The notes beneath the pieces were generated by a model. The model had not been told where the DNA came from. It saw only the letters and a program-made list of their open reading frames with translations, and made no database searches. A stretch of 64,000 nucleotides of DNA from Alitta virens (taxonomy: Eukaryota; Annelida; Polychaeta; Phyllodocida; Nereididae): positions 17,240,058 to 17,304,057 of the forward strand of contig OW028575.1 in the NCBI GenBank assembly GCA_932294295.1, written 5' to 3'. The position numbers were made by a program, and so were the translations under genes. Shown piece by piece: positions 32,791-45,525 of this stretch (the stretch's first letter is position 1; the number at the start of each line of letters is the position of its first letter).

Positions 32791-33700
32791 GTAGATAGTT
32801 TAGCCACATATTGACCAAAAAAATTTTCATATCCATTCTTGAGCAAGTTTAAGTAATTATCGATTCTGTCTCTTCATGAAGAGGCCTCATAAAATAATAC
32901 ACCCCCACATCATATCTTTTAATATCGGAAATATCAAATACCATCAGGATAACCCTATATATTCCCCCCAATTAACCTTGGATATCCCCGAATTGCTCTA
33001 ACTAATTATCTCAGCAATATACTTCCTCCATGTATTACCTGTATCCCATTTTAATTTAATTTAATTTCTAGCTCTGGTGGTTGGAATAATAAATAACATC
33101 ATAATAGGCCAAAAATTTTAAATAAGGAACAAAATTATTTCAGCGGGGGTTGAGCACAGGTTTGGGGGCAACAGACCACAATATAAAATAAAGCAAATAA
33201 TAGCTTTCTTCTCAAGCCCTCAGATAATTGAAAAGGAGCTAATATTATATAAAAATATTTTCAGACCTATTTTTTCTTTTCCTCTTGTCATATTCTGGCC
33301 TTTTTCTTTTTTATTAATTTTTATTTGTTTTATTCTATGTGCTCAAAGAAGAGGGTAGGTTTAGTTTATGTGCTATAGACACAGAGTCCGTAATGGTAGT
33401 AGCTTAAGTGTTGATCTGGGTCTTACATATATTTGCAACTTAATTCAGTATCAAGTAATCCAAATAAAATTGCTCATGTTGACTAGTTCTTGCCAGAATG
33501 AATATAAAACACATGATAAATACCCTAAATTCCAGGCTGCACTCTAGGCACTCAGAATTTCTAAAAGCAATAATGCTCTCTCAGCTTCAGTGTTATATAA
33601 TTATGTTAAATTATTATTCAAATATAATTATTTTGAATATTTCCTCATGGACTGTTCAGTTCCCAATCAGTTTGAGATTAGGCTATCTATTAAATACACT
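32791..33700. other. AT-rich spacer; no gene seen
   Basis: Only short frames and no repeat termini recognised. Confidence 0.4.
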
Positions 33701-33703
33701 ACA

Positions 33704-34050
33704 AAATTTCTGCTACCGTTCTAAATTACCAGCTGCCAAATATTAAAGTGTCGTTTTCTCAAAAAAAATTTACATTGCTTAACAAATTTCTGTTAGCTGG
33801 ATAGTTAGCTATCCAGTAAGCTCCATATTTAGAACCATTAAATAGCCAATGGATAAGGCTATCTAGCAAATACAAATTTCTGCTGCCATTGTATATACCA
33901 AGCTCCCAGATTTTAAAGTGTCTTTTTCTCAAAATAAATTCACCTTCCTCAACAAGTTTCTGGTAGCTGGCTAGTTGCTATCGTGTAAGTCCCAATATTT
34001 GGTTCCATTAAATAGCAAATAGATAAGCTATCTAGTAAATACACTAGGCA
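33704..34050. repeat. ~170-bp tandem duplication
   Basis: AAATTTCTGCT starts at 33704 and again at 33874. Both copies contain TTAAAGTGTC...TTTTCTCAAAA, ACAA(A/G)TTTCTG(T/G)TAGCTGG and CCATTAAATAGC. The copies are diverged. Confidence 0.75.
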
Positions 34051-35533
34051 TCCCTAATAGTCATAGTCATTCCACAACTGCAATATAACTAAATTGCAAT
34101 ACAATTCAAGAGAGTGACCAATCATATTGCACATTTCGATAACACAAAACCGTTATATTAATTGCAATCAGGAGTTTTTATTTTTTATTATTCCCTAATT
34201 CCATAATCCACCACAATTGAATATTTCCCTGTTATGTTCAATTGATGGGGTTTATATTTCATTAGTTAGCAGTTGATTAAAGTCAATATTTTCTTTAATC
34301 TTCCATCGAATATTAGGTGTTATTTAATTGTTATGAAACGGTGATCGTGATGACATCATAAAATGATTGTACACTGTTCTAAAAATAAGTATGTATTACT
34401 TTGTACTTATAAATATTTATCAGGTTTATTGGTGAAATTAACACCAAATTTATATAACTGCGTATTCAACTACCAATTCCTCCGATTATCATATGATTAT
34501 GATATATGCAAATGTATTCAATTGTATTATATTCACCCCATCTTAAAGTAAAACTTTGTATTAATTAATTTATATTTCATTTTTTTCAATGATAATTTAG
34601 TTTTATTAGATCTATTCATGTCATAGAGTATCTACATTGTAAAACAAAGTTCTTTTTTTTATACTGCATAAAGTACACAAAAAATACAGTCTTAAAGATC
34701 TCCCTTTTTTGGTATTAATGTCTTGGGCATTACCCTACCCCCTTGCATAGAAAATTATCCATAGATCAGGTTTCCCTCCCCCCCCCCCCCCCCCCCCAGA
34801 ACCAATCCAGAGTAGTTGGCTACACTTTATTAGCGGTAAAAACACTCTAATATGGATGAACTTTCCATACTGAAATTTCTGCCACTAGAGGAGCATGGAC
34901 TTGTCAGGCCTACTAGCACGCCATCTGGTGTGAAAATCTTCGTCGTGCACATAACCAATCAATGCGCACGACACATCTAGGCGCTGTCGTGTATATAGCC
35001 ATTCCGGTACATGTACGTGCTACCTGAGCATGAAAGTTGTAAACTTCCATGCACTGAGCTAGGTCCCACCCTAAATTCTTTGGTGGAGGGGGGGGGGGGG
35101 AGTAGCTATAGGCGCTCTTTCCCTCTCTGGTGACAGATTTTTCCCTTGTGCCTATGGTAATTTAACATTCAAAGAAATTTATATAATGCTGGAATTGGAA
35201 AAACATTTGCTGGCACTAATTGATGTAGTCTATGTATAGAATTTTAATACTAAAAGTTTCCTTTCATTATTTTGCTTTGCAATATTTTTAAAGGGAAAAC
35301 AGCATTCCTGTCAGTCAAACTATATCTTTATTTAATTTTTAACAACCCTCTCAGAGGACACTCCATTAAATGGGCAAAGCAAGCAATATGTATGAATTCT
35401 CCGAACATAGATATTATATTTTACATGCCAATACATATATGCACATTATCCTGGCCGAGGATATTAAAATACAAGTCAACAGCCTACATGACCAAAAGTA
35501 GAAAAAAGTTAATTGATTATAAAATGTTTTCCA
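34051..35533. other. AT-rich intergenic; homopolymer runs only
   Basis: It holds a C-run (about 34779-34797), a G-run (about 35088-35100) and the GTCGTGCAC/CATTCCGGTACATGTA words near 34940-35015 shared with 25848-25960. No gene seen. Confidence 0.45.
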
Positions 35534-36051
35534 TCAACTGTTCTTTCGTTTTTCTGCCAAGGCAACTGCCATTCGTGCACGTTCCTGAAATAAAATTTTG
35601 AAAATTGCTTTCACTTCAGAATCAATTCATCTCAATATATCCTTATAATAATTATTATATTTATAAAATCCTATTTAATATGTATAATATGATCAGCAAT
35701 TACCTCTTGATTTCTAACACTCTCTGCTTCAACATGTTTCTTGTGTTCTTCTAGTTCTTCTCCAAAATAATTTTTTCTGCAAGAGTGATTTACACACTTA
35801 TTAAGAAAAAAATGAACACTAATATTACTACAGGCTTTCAAAACAATTATTTAAAGCAAATTAAGGCTCTCTGGGTCGAACAGCTGGCGTACCACACCAT
35901 ATTCTATACTAGAATTAATCTATAACAAGCTAGGTATATCGGTCCAATATATAACTCATTGGTATTACCTATATTTGTACACTGTCGCATAGATTCCTAC
36001 CATAACACCGAACGCAATGGGAAACCGCAAAACTGGAGGTATTCTTGACAT
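35534..36051 (-). CDS. ATP synthase subunit e-like mitochondrial membrane protein, three exons
   Basis: Exons 35969-36051, 35704-35776, 35534-35584; GT...AG introns with agreeing phases; 207 bases, 68 residues. It starts MSRIPPVLRFPIAFGVMVGI, with one membrane helix (about residues 9-27) containing a GxxxG motif (GVMVG) and followed by KYRKNYF, then a charged helix rich in E/K ending AEKRKNS. Length, the N-terminal helix with GxxxG and the coiled-coil tail match ATP synthase subunit e (ATP5ME, 69 aa in human), which sits in the Fo part of complex V and supports its dimer. The short length leaves room for another small inner-membrane protein. It shares its 5' side with TMEM186, also mitochondrial. 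Confidence 0.55.
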
Positions 36052-36350
36052 ATTTCTTGTGGCTTTGTTGACATCAACATTTGTGGATTCAGCTTCAGCA
36101 GGCTAACAACGCAATTCGCTAGGGGGCGCAATGTGTTTAAATGTTTTTGTGATGATATTTCACTTTTAATCGTTATATATGTCACTAAGACTATTGTATA
36201 GTGGTAGAAACTATATATAAATACCTATTTCTTCAATATTACACCCGGAATATTGCCTTAATTGGGTTATTTTTATGACGAAAGTTTGATATTAGCCAGA
36301 TGTCGCCACTCGTCAAAGTCGTTGGCGTATTTCCGGTGAAATGTCAAACT
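36052..36350. promoter_or_regulatory. Divergent promoter candidate for the subunit e-like gene and TMEM186
   Basis: It lies directly upstream of the minus-strand gene. It contains ATTTCCGG near 36329 (ETS-type core, frequent in promoters of nuclear mitochondrial genes) and a CGCTAGGGGGCGC word near 36117. The first noncoding exon of TMEM186 is expected around here or shortly after, since a splice acceptor precedes its ATG. Inference only. Confidence 0.3.
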
Positions 36351-36550
36351 GATGGTCACGTTGAAGGTGTTTGCAGGTGGGGGTTGTGCAGACAGGGTAT
36401 GCAGAGATTGTCATGTGGACTCGTAAACTTGCATTGATAGTATGGCTGAATGTCGTGACGTCTGTTACATACTTGCATGTAGTTTCCTTCTCTTGCTGGA
36501 CTGGCCTCCCCTGACAAAGCTCCTGATGACCGCTTATAAGTTATAGCGGT

Positions 36551-37593
36551 CGGAGCAGCCACTGACCGGGGTTACCCCAGGCATAGACCGATCCATCAGT
36601 CCCTACATGTACATGTAGGGATTCCAAACCATAGGTTTTTTCAGCCCATGAGGCATTTCAAAAACTCGTTTTTGTAAACAATCACTATTTGAAGATTAAT
36701 GCCAATTTTCGGACACATTCAGATTCACTTAAGTCATAATTGTAAGCAATATATTTATCTACATTCATGTGTGTTCACTGGCCACAGACCTGACTTAGTT
36801 ATCCTAAAGTAAGAGAAAGTTTACAAGGAAATCGCACTAAAAAAGTTGTGATAGTCACGCCGTCCTCAAAAAATATAACGAATAGGCTCCAATGCCGTCA
36901 CAGGACATTCCTCATAAATTACAAGTTGTGGCATCACAGAACCATAATTTAACCACCCCAACGTGTTAAACACATCAATTGTAGCATTAACACAACCTAA
37001 CATACCTGAAAATGCAATGTAGATCATATTTATACTTAACAACACTTTAAAAGTCCACTAATACTCTATCTATGTATCTAGCATAAAGCATGGCAAATAC
37101 TATTTTTTCACTTATATGAAAGAGATTATCTATTCCCAGAGGGAGCTGCAGTGAAGTGACAGGTGCGCCGCCACCCAAACATTTAATAGCAGTAAAATGT
37201 GTTAATCAGTACTAAAATAGCATCTTTATTAAATTTAGAGTGGCAAATATCAGAACTGAAATTAAACAAGCCCTGATTCTTCCCCAAAAACATCATCCAA
37301 GTTTGTTGTCGCTTGTTGCAATTTGGACGCATTGGCTTTATGTACAATTTGTACGCCGTCCAAAAATCCTAGATTTTGAGAGGCCTGAATTTGTACTATA
37401 ATCAACATTTTGTCAGATCTTCATCAAACTTGGTTTGTAAGTTGCGCTTTTGTATCGCGGTTCTAATGGTGTACCATTTATAGCTGTACTCCCAATATTG
37501 TTTGAAAGAGCAAGTTAAAACAGTTTTGGCAGGATTTCCCTATATTGTGAAACCGCGCTACCCCAGGAATAGCCCCGGTGTGTGGCTGCTCCG
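36551..37593. mobile_element. ~1-kb element with inverted ends CGGAGCAGCCAC
   Basis: The left end CGGAGCAGCCACTGACCGGG then TTACCCCAGG is mirrored by CCAGGAATAGCCCCGGTGTG then TGGCTGCTCCG on the right. The interior has no ORF. It lies in the presumed 5' UTR intron of TMEM186. Confidence 0.6.
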
Positions 37594-37766
37594 ACACCTT
37601 TGTGCCGCCTATGATATGTCACAAGCTACCCCAGGCATGCCATGGCTAACATGCTTTAAAACGATAAAAGGCTTATGAATATAACCGAGTTGTAAGTTTA
37701 CACACATAAAATTATTTAATCACAATATACATTTACTTTTTTGTCTTTTCAGCTTGCAGATCCAGG

Positions 37767-38414
37767 ATGATACTGCAAATTATCACAAATAGAAGGCCTT
37801 GCATTTGCCGGCTGGCCCATATGTTGACAAAAATTAAATGCTTCAAGTCATCTCCAAAACCGAGATTGCCTGTAGGACTATTCACAAGACAAATATACAG
37901 AGCATCGTCCTCACTACAAAAAGATCATGACTTCAGCAGTGGCCAGTGGACCCAAGTTTACAGACTTCCTTCTATTCAGATAATAAGACTTTTATGCAGA
38001 CTAAAAATTTATCAGACTGGATTTACAGTAGCATTGGTACCCATAATGTTAGGTGCTTACAATCTGGGTCACACTGGAATGTCTGAAGTCGTAACATCAT
38101 TGTCTATTGCAAGTTTTGCTGCTGTAATGCTGGTTATTCTAGCTCATTATTTTCAAAGATGTGTTGGACTCATCAGTTACAGAAAGGATTTAAATCAGGT
38201 CCGAATTTCTACCTTGAACTTTTGGGGCCATCGAAAGGACACTGTTGTTGCCAAAGAGGATCTTGTACCATTATCAGAACTGCCAGATTACATGAAGGAT
38301 GCCTATGTGGTATTAAGGACTTACAACTCTAAGGACACATTTTATTTAAGTCTTAGATATGGTAATATTCCCAACAAAGACCTATTTACTTATGCACTTG
38401 GTAGGGTTGTATGA
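37767..38414 (+). CDS. TMEM186: Transmembrane protein 186 (mitochondrial complex I assembly)
   Basis: A 215-residue frame from the ATG at 37767, 14 bases after a TTTTCAG splice acceptor (37746-37752). The frame is open to the acceptor, so an upstream start in another exon is not excluded. The N-terminal ~60 residues are basic, suiting a mitochondrial targeting sequence. Two membrane spans follow (about 84-104 and 108-128). Family-typical blocks are YRLPSIQIIRLLCRLKIYQTG, LNFWGHRKDT and FYLSLRYGNIP (about residues 149-202). TMEM186 (213 aa in human) belongs to the MCIA complex that builds the ND2 module of complex I in the inner membrane. AATAAA words at about 38426 and 38443 close the gene. 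Confidence 0.92.
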   Translation: MILQIITNRRPCICRLAHMLTKIKCFKSSPKPRLPVGLFTRQIYRASSSLQKDHDFSSGQWTQVYRLPSIQIIRLLCRLKIYQTGFTVALVPIMLGAYNLGHTGMSEVVTSLSIASFAAVMLVILAHYFQRCVGLISYRKDLNQVRISTLNFWGHRKDTVVAKEDLVPLSELPDYMKDAYVVLRTYNSKDTFYLSLRYGNIPNKDLFTYALGRVV

Positions 38415-38423
38415 CTATTTTGT

Positions 38424-38452
38424 GAAATAAACATTTTGTATCAATAAAATGA
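38424..38452 (+). terminator. Polyadenylation signals of TMEM186
   Basis: GAAATAAAC and TCAATAAAATG within 40 bases of the stop codon. Confidence 0.65.
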
Positions 38453-38460
38453 GTTTGTAG

Positions 38461-40149
38461 TGTTCCGCAGGCTTTTGAATATTTCAGGAGTATGGAAAGG
38501 GGGGAGGGGTGACATCTTGATTCATCACATTTCCAGTTAGTTTCACCCAGCTCCATCTGGGTTTATATGACAATCTCAATTAAATAGTTCTCAATTATAA
38601 CATTTTTCCCAATAAGACATAAAGCCTCAGTATTATTTTTTTGAAAGACCAATGTCTTAGGTCTCCAAAAATGTATAATAGCATTGCCTAGCTCTTCGCC
38701 TTGCCTATGATATCAAGGTCAAAATATTATCCATCGTGACGACTTAAAAACATGAAAAAAAAACTTTTGAGGTTTTTCTTCCCTAGCATGACAAATATTA
38801 CATCAAATCAGGCTTATAATACACCAAATGAAAGCTAAGAATGTGTGCTTTGCAATGAGATACACTATATTGCCATTTGTGTAGCATAAAATCATACAAT
38901 AATGCTGAACATAACGGCTTATGTAAGCAGATATTGTGTGAGTTTAGGGAATATTTTTTGACCAATACAAACACCAGAGAGTGAGAAATATAAATGTGGT
39001 ATTTTGTAATACTGATGTCGGTAGTTTAAAAAGTTTTTCAAAATTGTCTACTTTGTTTGTTGGAGTAAACCAGGCTGAAACAAGCAAAATAGTGCTTGAT
39101 AATTGTACATGGACCCGCATCAAGGAATGCTGCACTGTGACACTAGTGTAAATGTAATCTTTTTTGACAAGTACTAAACATAACCTGGCAAGTTCTGTAT
39201 GGACTACTCTTTATGACTGAAGCTTGTTCACTTGGCTCAGCAGCTTTGATAATCATACCCATGTTGAAAGACATGAAGATTTCATGCTGTTGTATGTGGT
39301 TGTTGACCTAATACATAATAATGCATCTACATATATGTATTTTCGCAGACTTATCATAATGTTTATAAACAAAATTTGTATGACATGCATTAAAACTGAC
39401 CACTGCTAAGATCAATCAAGAATAGGTGCATACAATGCGATTATAGAATAATGAATGAGTTTATTCATAAGCACTCAGGATGAGATTAACCATAATTTTT
39501 AATTTTAACAAACTTGTGTCAAACTTAGGCATGACATTGATGAATATTCAACAGAGGTATATCATCTCAAGAATGATAGATCCTAGTCTAGAATACAGAT
39601 ATAATGATAAAGTGGAACTGATAGAGCCACATCCAAATAACAGCAAAACATATCTAGGCATGTACTAATATCTCAGAACTCATGTTTTTTAAATTAAATT
39701 TGGGTTAGACCGATTTATTAGTCCCTTCATCTTTTACATTTGGGTCAGTCTGTCTGATGTCATCAAAAGTAGGATGCATTTTAAACGGTGAATATTTGGC
39801 AGGCATTCTGTGATACATCTTGAAAGCTCAGCAGCTCAGAAACCGTCAAGACTATCAGTGAGATTGTTTAATTCATAGTCCACATTGTCACAGGAGCTTG
39901 ATTTTCAGTCTACACAAGTCCTTACATTTTAATCCATTTGTCATGGCAGAATATAACTTGTATATGATAGGAGAGCCTCTGGTGCTGATTGGCCATTCCT
40001 CCATTGCACCAGTTGATCTTGTCCATTGACAGCCTTAGTATCTCTGGCCTAGTTTTCAGTTGCTTGATAATTGACGCCTTGGATAGGCTTTTCAAACATT
40101 TTTACCTGCTGGGTGGCAATTGATGATTCTCCACCTCACCCTTTTTTTG
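38461..40149. other. Intergenic; no gene seen
   Basis: Short frames only, none with family resemblance. No repeat termini recognised. Confidence 0.4.
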
Positions 40150-40480
40150 TGTATCAGAGGTAAAATCTGAGATCATGCACAACTGCAGTGTCAGATGCAA
40201 AAACATGTAACTTCTTCCTTTCCATCAATTCTGATGTCAAATTCCATTGCTGACCAAATTCCATAAAGGCTTCAAAGGCATCCTTGTTTGTGGTCAGTAG
40301 CTTCAATGCACTGACTTTGCCATTAGCCAGAAAAGCACACACTATTACACCCTGTAAAATGAGTAAACTGACCAGGTTTTTACAAGATTTAACACCCAGA
40401 GTGGTTGCCACTTTCTTGATATTAATTATCTTGGTCCAGACTTCAGCAGGATCTGACCACCAACAACATTTTTAACTGTT
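40150..40480 (-). pseudogene. Fragment of a repetitive metazoan protein family (GCD...GKGK type), decayed
   Basis: The minus-strand frames show INIKKVATTLGVKSCKNLV and then GKVSALKLLTTNKDAFEAF, FGQQWNLTSELMERK and VHDLRFYL. From memory the order 'I-KVA-LG---CK-L-----GCD---AF-GKGK--ALKLL' is found in many copies in animal genomes, usually annotated as uncharacterised and probably transposon-derived. Here the GCD-SAF part is damaged by frame changes near 40345. Related debris may extend to about 41500. Function of the family is unknown to me. Confidence 0.45.
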
Positions 40481-42640
40481 AGGCTCAAGACAAAGACATG
40501 TCTCCTGAAGAAATGCATACACTGCATGAAGAAGGAGGCACCCATAGCCCTGTTCCTGTTCTGTAGATAATCAGGAAGCATTGATCACCCACAGTGGCTC
40601 ACAACATCTTGCCTCCAAGCTTGCTCTGGTAATCTTTCTGTCTCCAAATATTGATGAGGAACTCGATAAGATTGGTTTTGTCAGCACTTTGACTTATGAA
40701 TGACCGCCACTGTTGAACATGGCTCAGAGTCCTTTGTGGAAGTACCGCTTTTTTTCCACGACAGTGTCAGTTCTTTTACGGGAGCTTCCTCTTTTGTAGT
40801 GCTATTATTAAAATAGTCTGTGCTCATATCATCAACAATGGTCACTGAATTGTCAGGTACATCTTTAACAGGGTAACATAACTTTGCAGTGTACTAGAAA
40901 GTTTTTTTTTTTTTTAGTTTTCCTCACCAAACCCTCAGGTGTAGCTAATGCCCTGGGTAATAGTCAGCAAGGATATGACCGCACTTCTGACTTCACGCCC
41001 AATGATTCTACCAAATATTGAGCGCTGTGCTTTCCAAATAACTGCCTTTTCATTTTGCATCTTCACCTTTTTTCTTTGAGAGAAATTTATTAATGTTTTA
41101 AGCTTGTTCAACTTAACACTGTCACAGAAGTCAGTAACAGGTGAAGCAGCATCTAGTTTCTCTTCCTTGAATATCCTGAATCAGCACAGCATGTGTCTTC
41201 CTCATTCCCTAGGATGAACCTAGTTCTACCACTAAAAGTTTAGTGTCTCTGTTGACTTTACTCTCAAATGCTTGATCTATTATTGGAAGACATCCAAATG
41301 GATTAGTGGCACACATCTGAACAGAACACTACTAGCCTTTCATGCATCATGCATATCAAGATGAGTTCCTTGAAGAGCAGACATCTCAGCATAATAAACT
41401 GGCATAATTTGCACTTCCATATGCAATGACAATGCTCTGATGGCATGGAAATGCAGATCCCAATCTCCTTCATGGGATGTACAGAGAAGACTCAGTAAAA
41501 TTTCCTCTAATTTAGTGATGTTTCACATATAAAACTTTGACATGTCCCCATTGGAGTTCCTTTAAAAAAATTAGGCAATAAAAATCTGTAGCATTTGGTT
41601 TTAGATTGTGTATTACTATTGTTTCCAAATTAATCTCATTAATGTGCTCTTACAGCTCTATTGTACATTGTAGCCACATGGGACCCTAATGACACCGTCA
41701 GCAATGATCTTGACTCCATGCATAAATAGTTCGGCAATCTTCACCCACATACCCTTAACAGGACTTTCACGTTAGCATTTAGCATACAGTGCTCTTAACA
41801 AGTCCCTGTTTACTATTGATGAGTCTTCTTGTGACATTTTTGCCAACACTCATATTGTCACTATACAATCAGTTGGTGCCTAAACTAATTTCATGCATAT
41901 ACAGTTGGAATCAGAATTATCCTCCATGGAATCTTGAAAATCGACCACCTATAACATTGCACAGGACATAAATGACAAATGCAATCATCACAATTTTTTA
42001 AGAATGTGATAATATGTCATGTTTTGCTAATTTTACTGCTGTTTTGCAACATGTATGTAATGTTACATAACCTGTGCACATATGAACTCCCACGCCTGCC
42101 ATTTTTGGGGTATTGCATTGCTATGGTCTGTGGGGCCATTGCTATTGTTGAATCTAGCTTTCTTTTCATCCAGACACTTTTTATTTTTTTATTGACAAAG
42201 CAATAAGCAAAATTATTTTTGAAGTACAAGAACCAAAGTTTGATCTTTTTAAGAATAATGTGTAATTTTGATGTATTTTCACCGAATGTTATGTCACTAC
42301 TGAAGTCCCTCGACCTTTTCACCAGCAAGCTCCGATTTCATGATTTCTGGCTAAAATGTTTTTCAGGATAAATTTCAGAAAATTCAGAGAAAATGAAAAT
42401 CTTGCACAATGAAGAAAATATTAACCATATCACAACCCTACTCTCAAATACGAATGTACGAGACTTTGTATGTGCATTGGTCATGTAGTATTGCAAAACA
42501 ATATCATGAATTGACAGAAACTTAATTAGCTCTATTCTGATACGTCCATCTTTGCAAAAGATAGCATATGAGTCTGCACAACGCATCATTATTAAAAGAT
42601 TGTTAGTAGGAAAACTGCATTGAGGGTATAAGGCTCTTGA
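40481..42640. other. Intergenic; possible further pseudogene debris, no gene resolved
   Basis: No convincing exon. A T-run lies at about 40904-40913. The small hydrophobic frames near 41789-42206 have no recognised family. Confidence 0.35.
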
Positions 42641-42649
42641 TTAATTTGT

Positions 42650-44050
42650 GAATTGGACCTTGAGTCGATGCTGCTCTAAACTGGCCCATCCAAGTGTTTC
42701 AATCATGTTGGAGACATAACGTACTATTTTCCTATATTTGTCTTTGTGCGGGGATCCCAGACTATACTGGTATATTCCACTTTCGATCAGACTAAGGCCT
42801 TGTATGAGATTCTGGAAGTTTCTGTGTTGTAGATCTTATGTAGCGCTGGATGAATAGTGTTCGCCTGGCTTTTGATGTTATTCCTGTGATGTGGCCTGAC
42901 CAGGATAATTTTGATAAGCATGATAAGGTGACATCCAAGTAGTCCGCTTCCGTAACTGTATCAGCGGCCTCTGGTGGAGTAGCTGTGCACTTGATGTCAC
43001 TTCCTGGCATTGAATTTCATTTTCTCTTCCCACAGGAGTATCTTGTCTAAACCTTGCGGTACGGTTGCATCTGTGTTGCTCTGGATCTTCCTGTAGAGGA
43101 CGAGGTCGCCTGCATCAGCAATGTGATGAAGATCAGAACAATTACGGGCCCAACACTTTGCCTGAGATGCTATTCAGTCTTATGTAGGAGACACGCTTGT
43201 GCGACTTAATCAAAGGCTTTACAAAAATCCAATATTGTGTAATATTATAATAAAATACTCATGGAAGAGTCAGGAGCTTTGCTAGAGAGAGGGTGGCCTC
43301 TGTTTATTGTATCCTGTATGACACAGGAACCAAACTGATTCAATCACAGGGTGCAGCAGGGTTTTGTCTGTATCCCGGACCATTCACAATATTCATACAC
43401 AAGACTACTTGCTATTGGTTGCCCTGAGGGGCGTGTTACAAAGCTTGATACTATAGGTTACTTTATGTTCATTCATGTGTGAATAGGCACCAGCACATTG
43501 CATACTGCAGGCGTATAGGCCTGAAGGCTATTAAGGCATACCATTGTTCTTTACATTACAAACACTGTATTATTATTGTAGTGCTATAACAAGCTTGTAG
43601 TCTATTTCTATACAATATTATAATATTCATAAATGCAATATATAATATGGTCATTGTGATATTCAAAACTAAACAAATATCTCAACATGACAATTGTAAC
43701 ATCAGTCTGCTGGGCACCTGACATGCAATGAGGCAAGTTGTGTCTCACATGATCGTCTACTGCAGAAGCCATGTTTATGTTGTCTGTCTGTCAGGATGTT
43801 GTTTTGCAAAGTGGCTCATCATGCAGCTGACAATAATGTGTTCTATGAGTTTAATTACTACAGATGATAGTTAGATGCCTTGAATTCCCCTTCTTGAATA
43901 CAGGTGTCACATTGGCTTTTTTCCAAACACTGAGTAGCATACCTTCATCTAGAGATCCCAAGGGCCTTGTGTGGTTTAATATTTTTGGGGGAAAAAATTC
44001 TGAGTTTGGCACGCCTCTCTCATTTACTATGATGTCTATCATCTTGGGGA
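42650..44050 (-). mobile_element. Decayed LINE, reverse transcriptase region
   Basis: Reading the minus strand downward: WKKANVTPVFKKGN (entry of the RT domain, about 43890-43935), a degraded middle, then IADAGDLVLYRKIQSNTDAT (the YADD-type motif region, about 43055-43120) and LDVTLSCLSKLSWSGHI and VEYTSIVWDPRTK (thumb region, about 42735-42930). The order is right for a CR1/Jockey-type ORF2. Many stops and frame changes. Confidence 0.7.
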
Positions 44051-44060
44051 AGGGACTGCC

Positions 44061-44180
44061 CAGATAGCATTTCAAATTGAATCGACATCGGTGCGACGTC
44101 GGTGATGTTGATAAGATAATGTTCGGGCAGTGGCTAACATATAAACGATGCTGGGCCGATTTGGAATGCTCTGTGAGTGT
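44061..44180. mobile_element. Short MITE-like insertion
   Basis: AGATAGCATTTCAAATTG at 44066 faces CGATTTGGAATGCTCTGT near 44157, an imperfect inverted end of ~18 bp. It separates the LINE RT piece from sequence further right. Confidence 0.4.
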
Positions 44181-45059
44181 GGCCTTCGTGTGGGATGGAG
44201 TCTGTGTTTTTTCTTGTGAAGACCAAACCAAGAGTCTATGTTTTCTCTTGTGGAGATCAAACCAAAATACTATTCATTCAGGATCTCAGCTTTCTTCTTA
44301 GCATCGGTGGCATCCTTACTTTAGTTGTCAGCTGGTCAGGGTCTGATATGATCTCGTCTACCTATCTCCAATAATCTCGACAGATTTCTCTCTATACCTG
44401 TGCCTTCATTGATTTTGTCTTCTTATCTGCGTCGTGTGTTGGTCTCAATCAATGTAATAAGAACCCAAGTTTTTGACTAATTTTTTTTCCATGAGTGCCC
44501 TTCGCTAACATAAATTATGGAGACCATATTCTTTGTGGTTGCCGACACAACCAATCCAGTTAGCTACCTGTAAATTGCCTGATCGCAGCATAACTTGCCA
44601 TGTACTCCTTCTTATTGCAAGCAGGCCCTGATAATTGAGCTCTTATTATTAAGGTTATAGCTGAGAAAAAATATTACTAAAAATATATCTTGATTGGGAA
44701 CTTTCCGAGGGTTCCAAAAAGTGCAAGACTTAATTGACTATATGTTTGGAACCAACCAACCCTTTAGGTTTCTCAAGGTTGGGATTTTATTAAACCTATA
44801 CTCATTTCTCATTGTTCATACTTGTTCCAATGAGATTTAAAGATGACACCGGTCGTGGTTTCCTTTGGTCAAATCAGAGTGTGCGAGGTTGCGAGTACCA
44901 ATATGTACATTTGTTGTCTGTCCTGTCCAGCATTCACAGTCCGGTTTTCTTCGATAACTCAGCAACTATATTCCATTGTCTATGTCTATACAGGTATATA
45001 TAAATGTAAATTATGGGTGTGGTCACCATTGATCATTATCATGATTATGCCTCCTTTAC
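44181..45059. other. Intergenic; no gene seen
   Basis: It holds a short direct repetition TTTTCTTGTGAAGACCAAACC / TTTCTCTTGTGGAGATCAAACC at about 44208-44265. Nothing else recognised. Confidence 0.4.
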
Positions 45060-45525
45060 ACTAGGTGAGTTGGTGAGAATATACAGAGTAGTAGGTTGTA
45101 TGATAAAATATATTAGTACTTGTTGGTTTAGCCCATGCTTGAAGGCGTCTAGGCTGGGGGCGTCAGACAATGAGGATGGTACGCTGTTCCATTCTCTGGT
45201 GGCAGGGGGAAGAAGCCGTATTAAAAGATATTGGTTTTTTTTTTTGCTGACGCTGGATTGGTTTCTTTCTGTAACGGTTTGTGCAGGAAGGTGCTATTCC
45301 GATTCGACCTTCCTGGTGTTTTTGATGTGGGGTTCCATTCAGTGCAATATTACTCGAGATTGTACCTATGCTTTTCATGCATTTACTTTGACGTTATTGA
45401 CTTGCAGGTTTCTTTTGATAAATGCGAGTATGTTGTTGGTTTCTCGTAACCTATCAGTTCTTTTGGCTATTTCAGGACAGAAAGGTGAGTATGTCAACCC
45501 CCAATCGAACTTTTCAAGTTGGTGA
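45060..45525 (-). mobile_element. LINE ORF2 C-terminal end, decayed
   Basis: The minus-strand translation, with one frame change at the A-run near 45240, contains LPPATREWNSVPSSLSDAPS and LDAFKHGLNQQ. This is the usual closing stretch (R-WN-LP--V--A-SL--FK--L) of CR1/Jockey-type LINE proteins. The plus-strand frame of 170 codons over the same bases is its shadow. Confidence 0.65.

Noticed and set aside
45013..45525. 170-codon hydrophobic plus-strand protein
   Set aside because: Shadow of a decayed LINE protein end on the minus strand (REWNSVPSS...LDAFKHGL).
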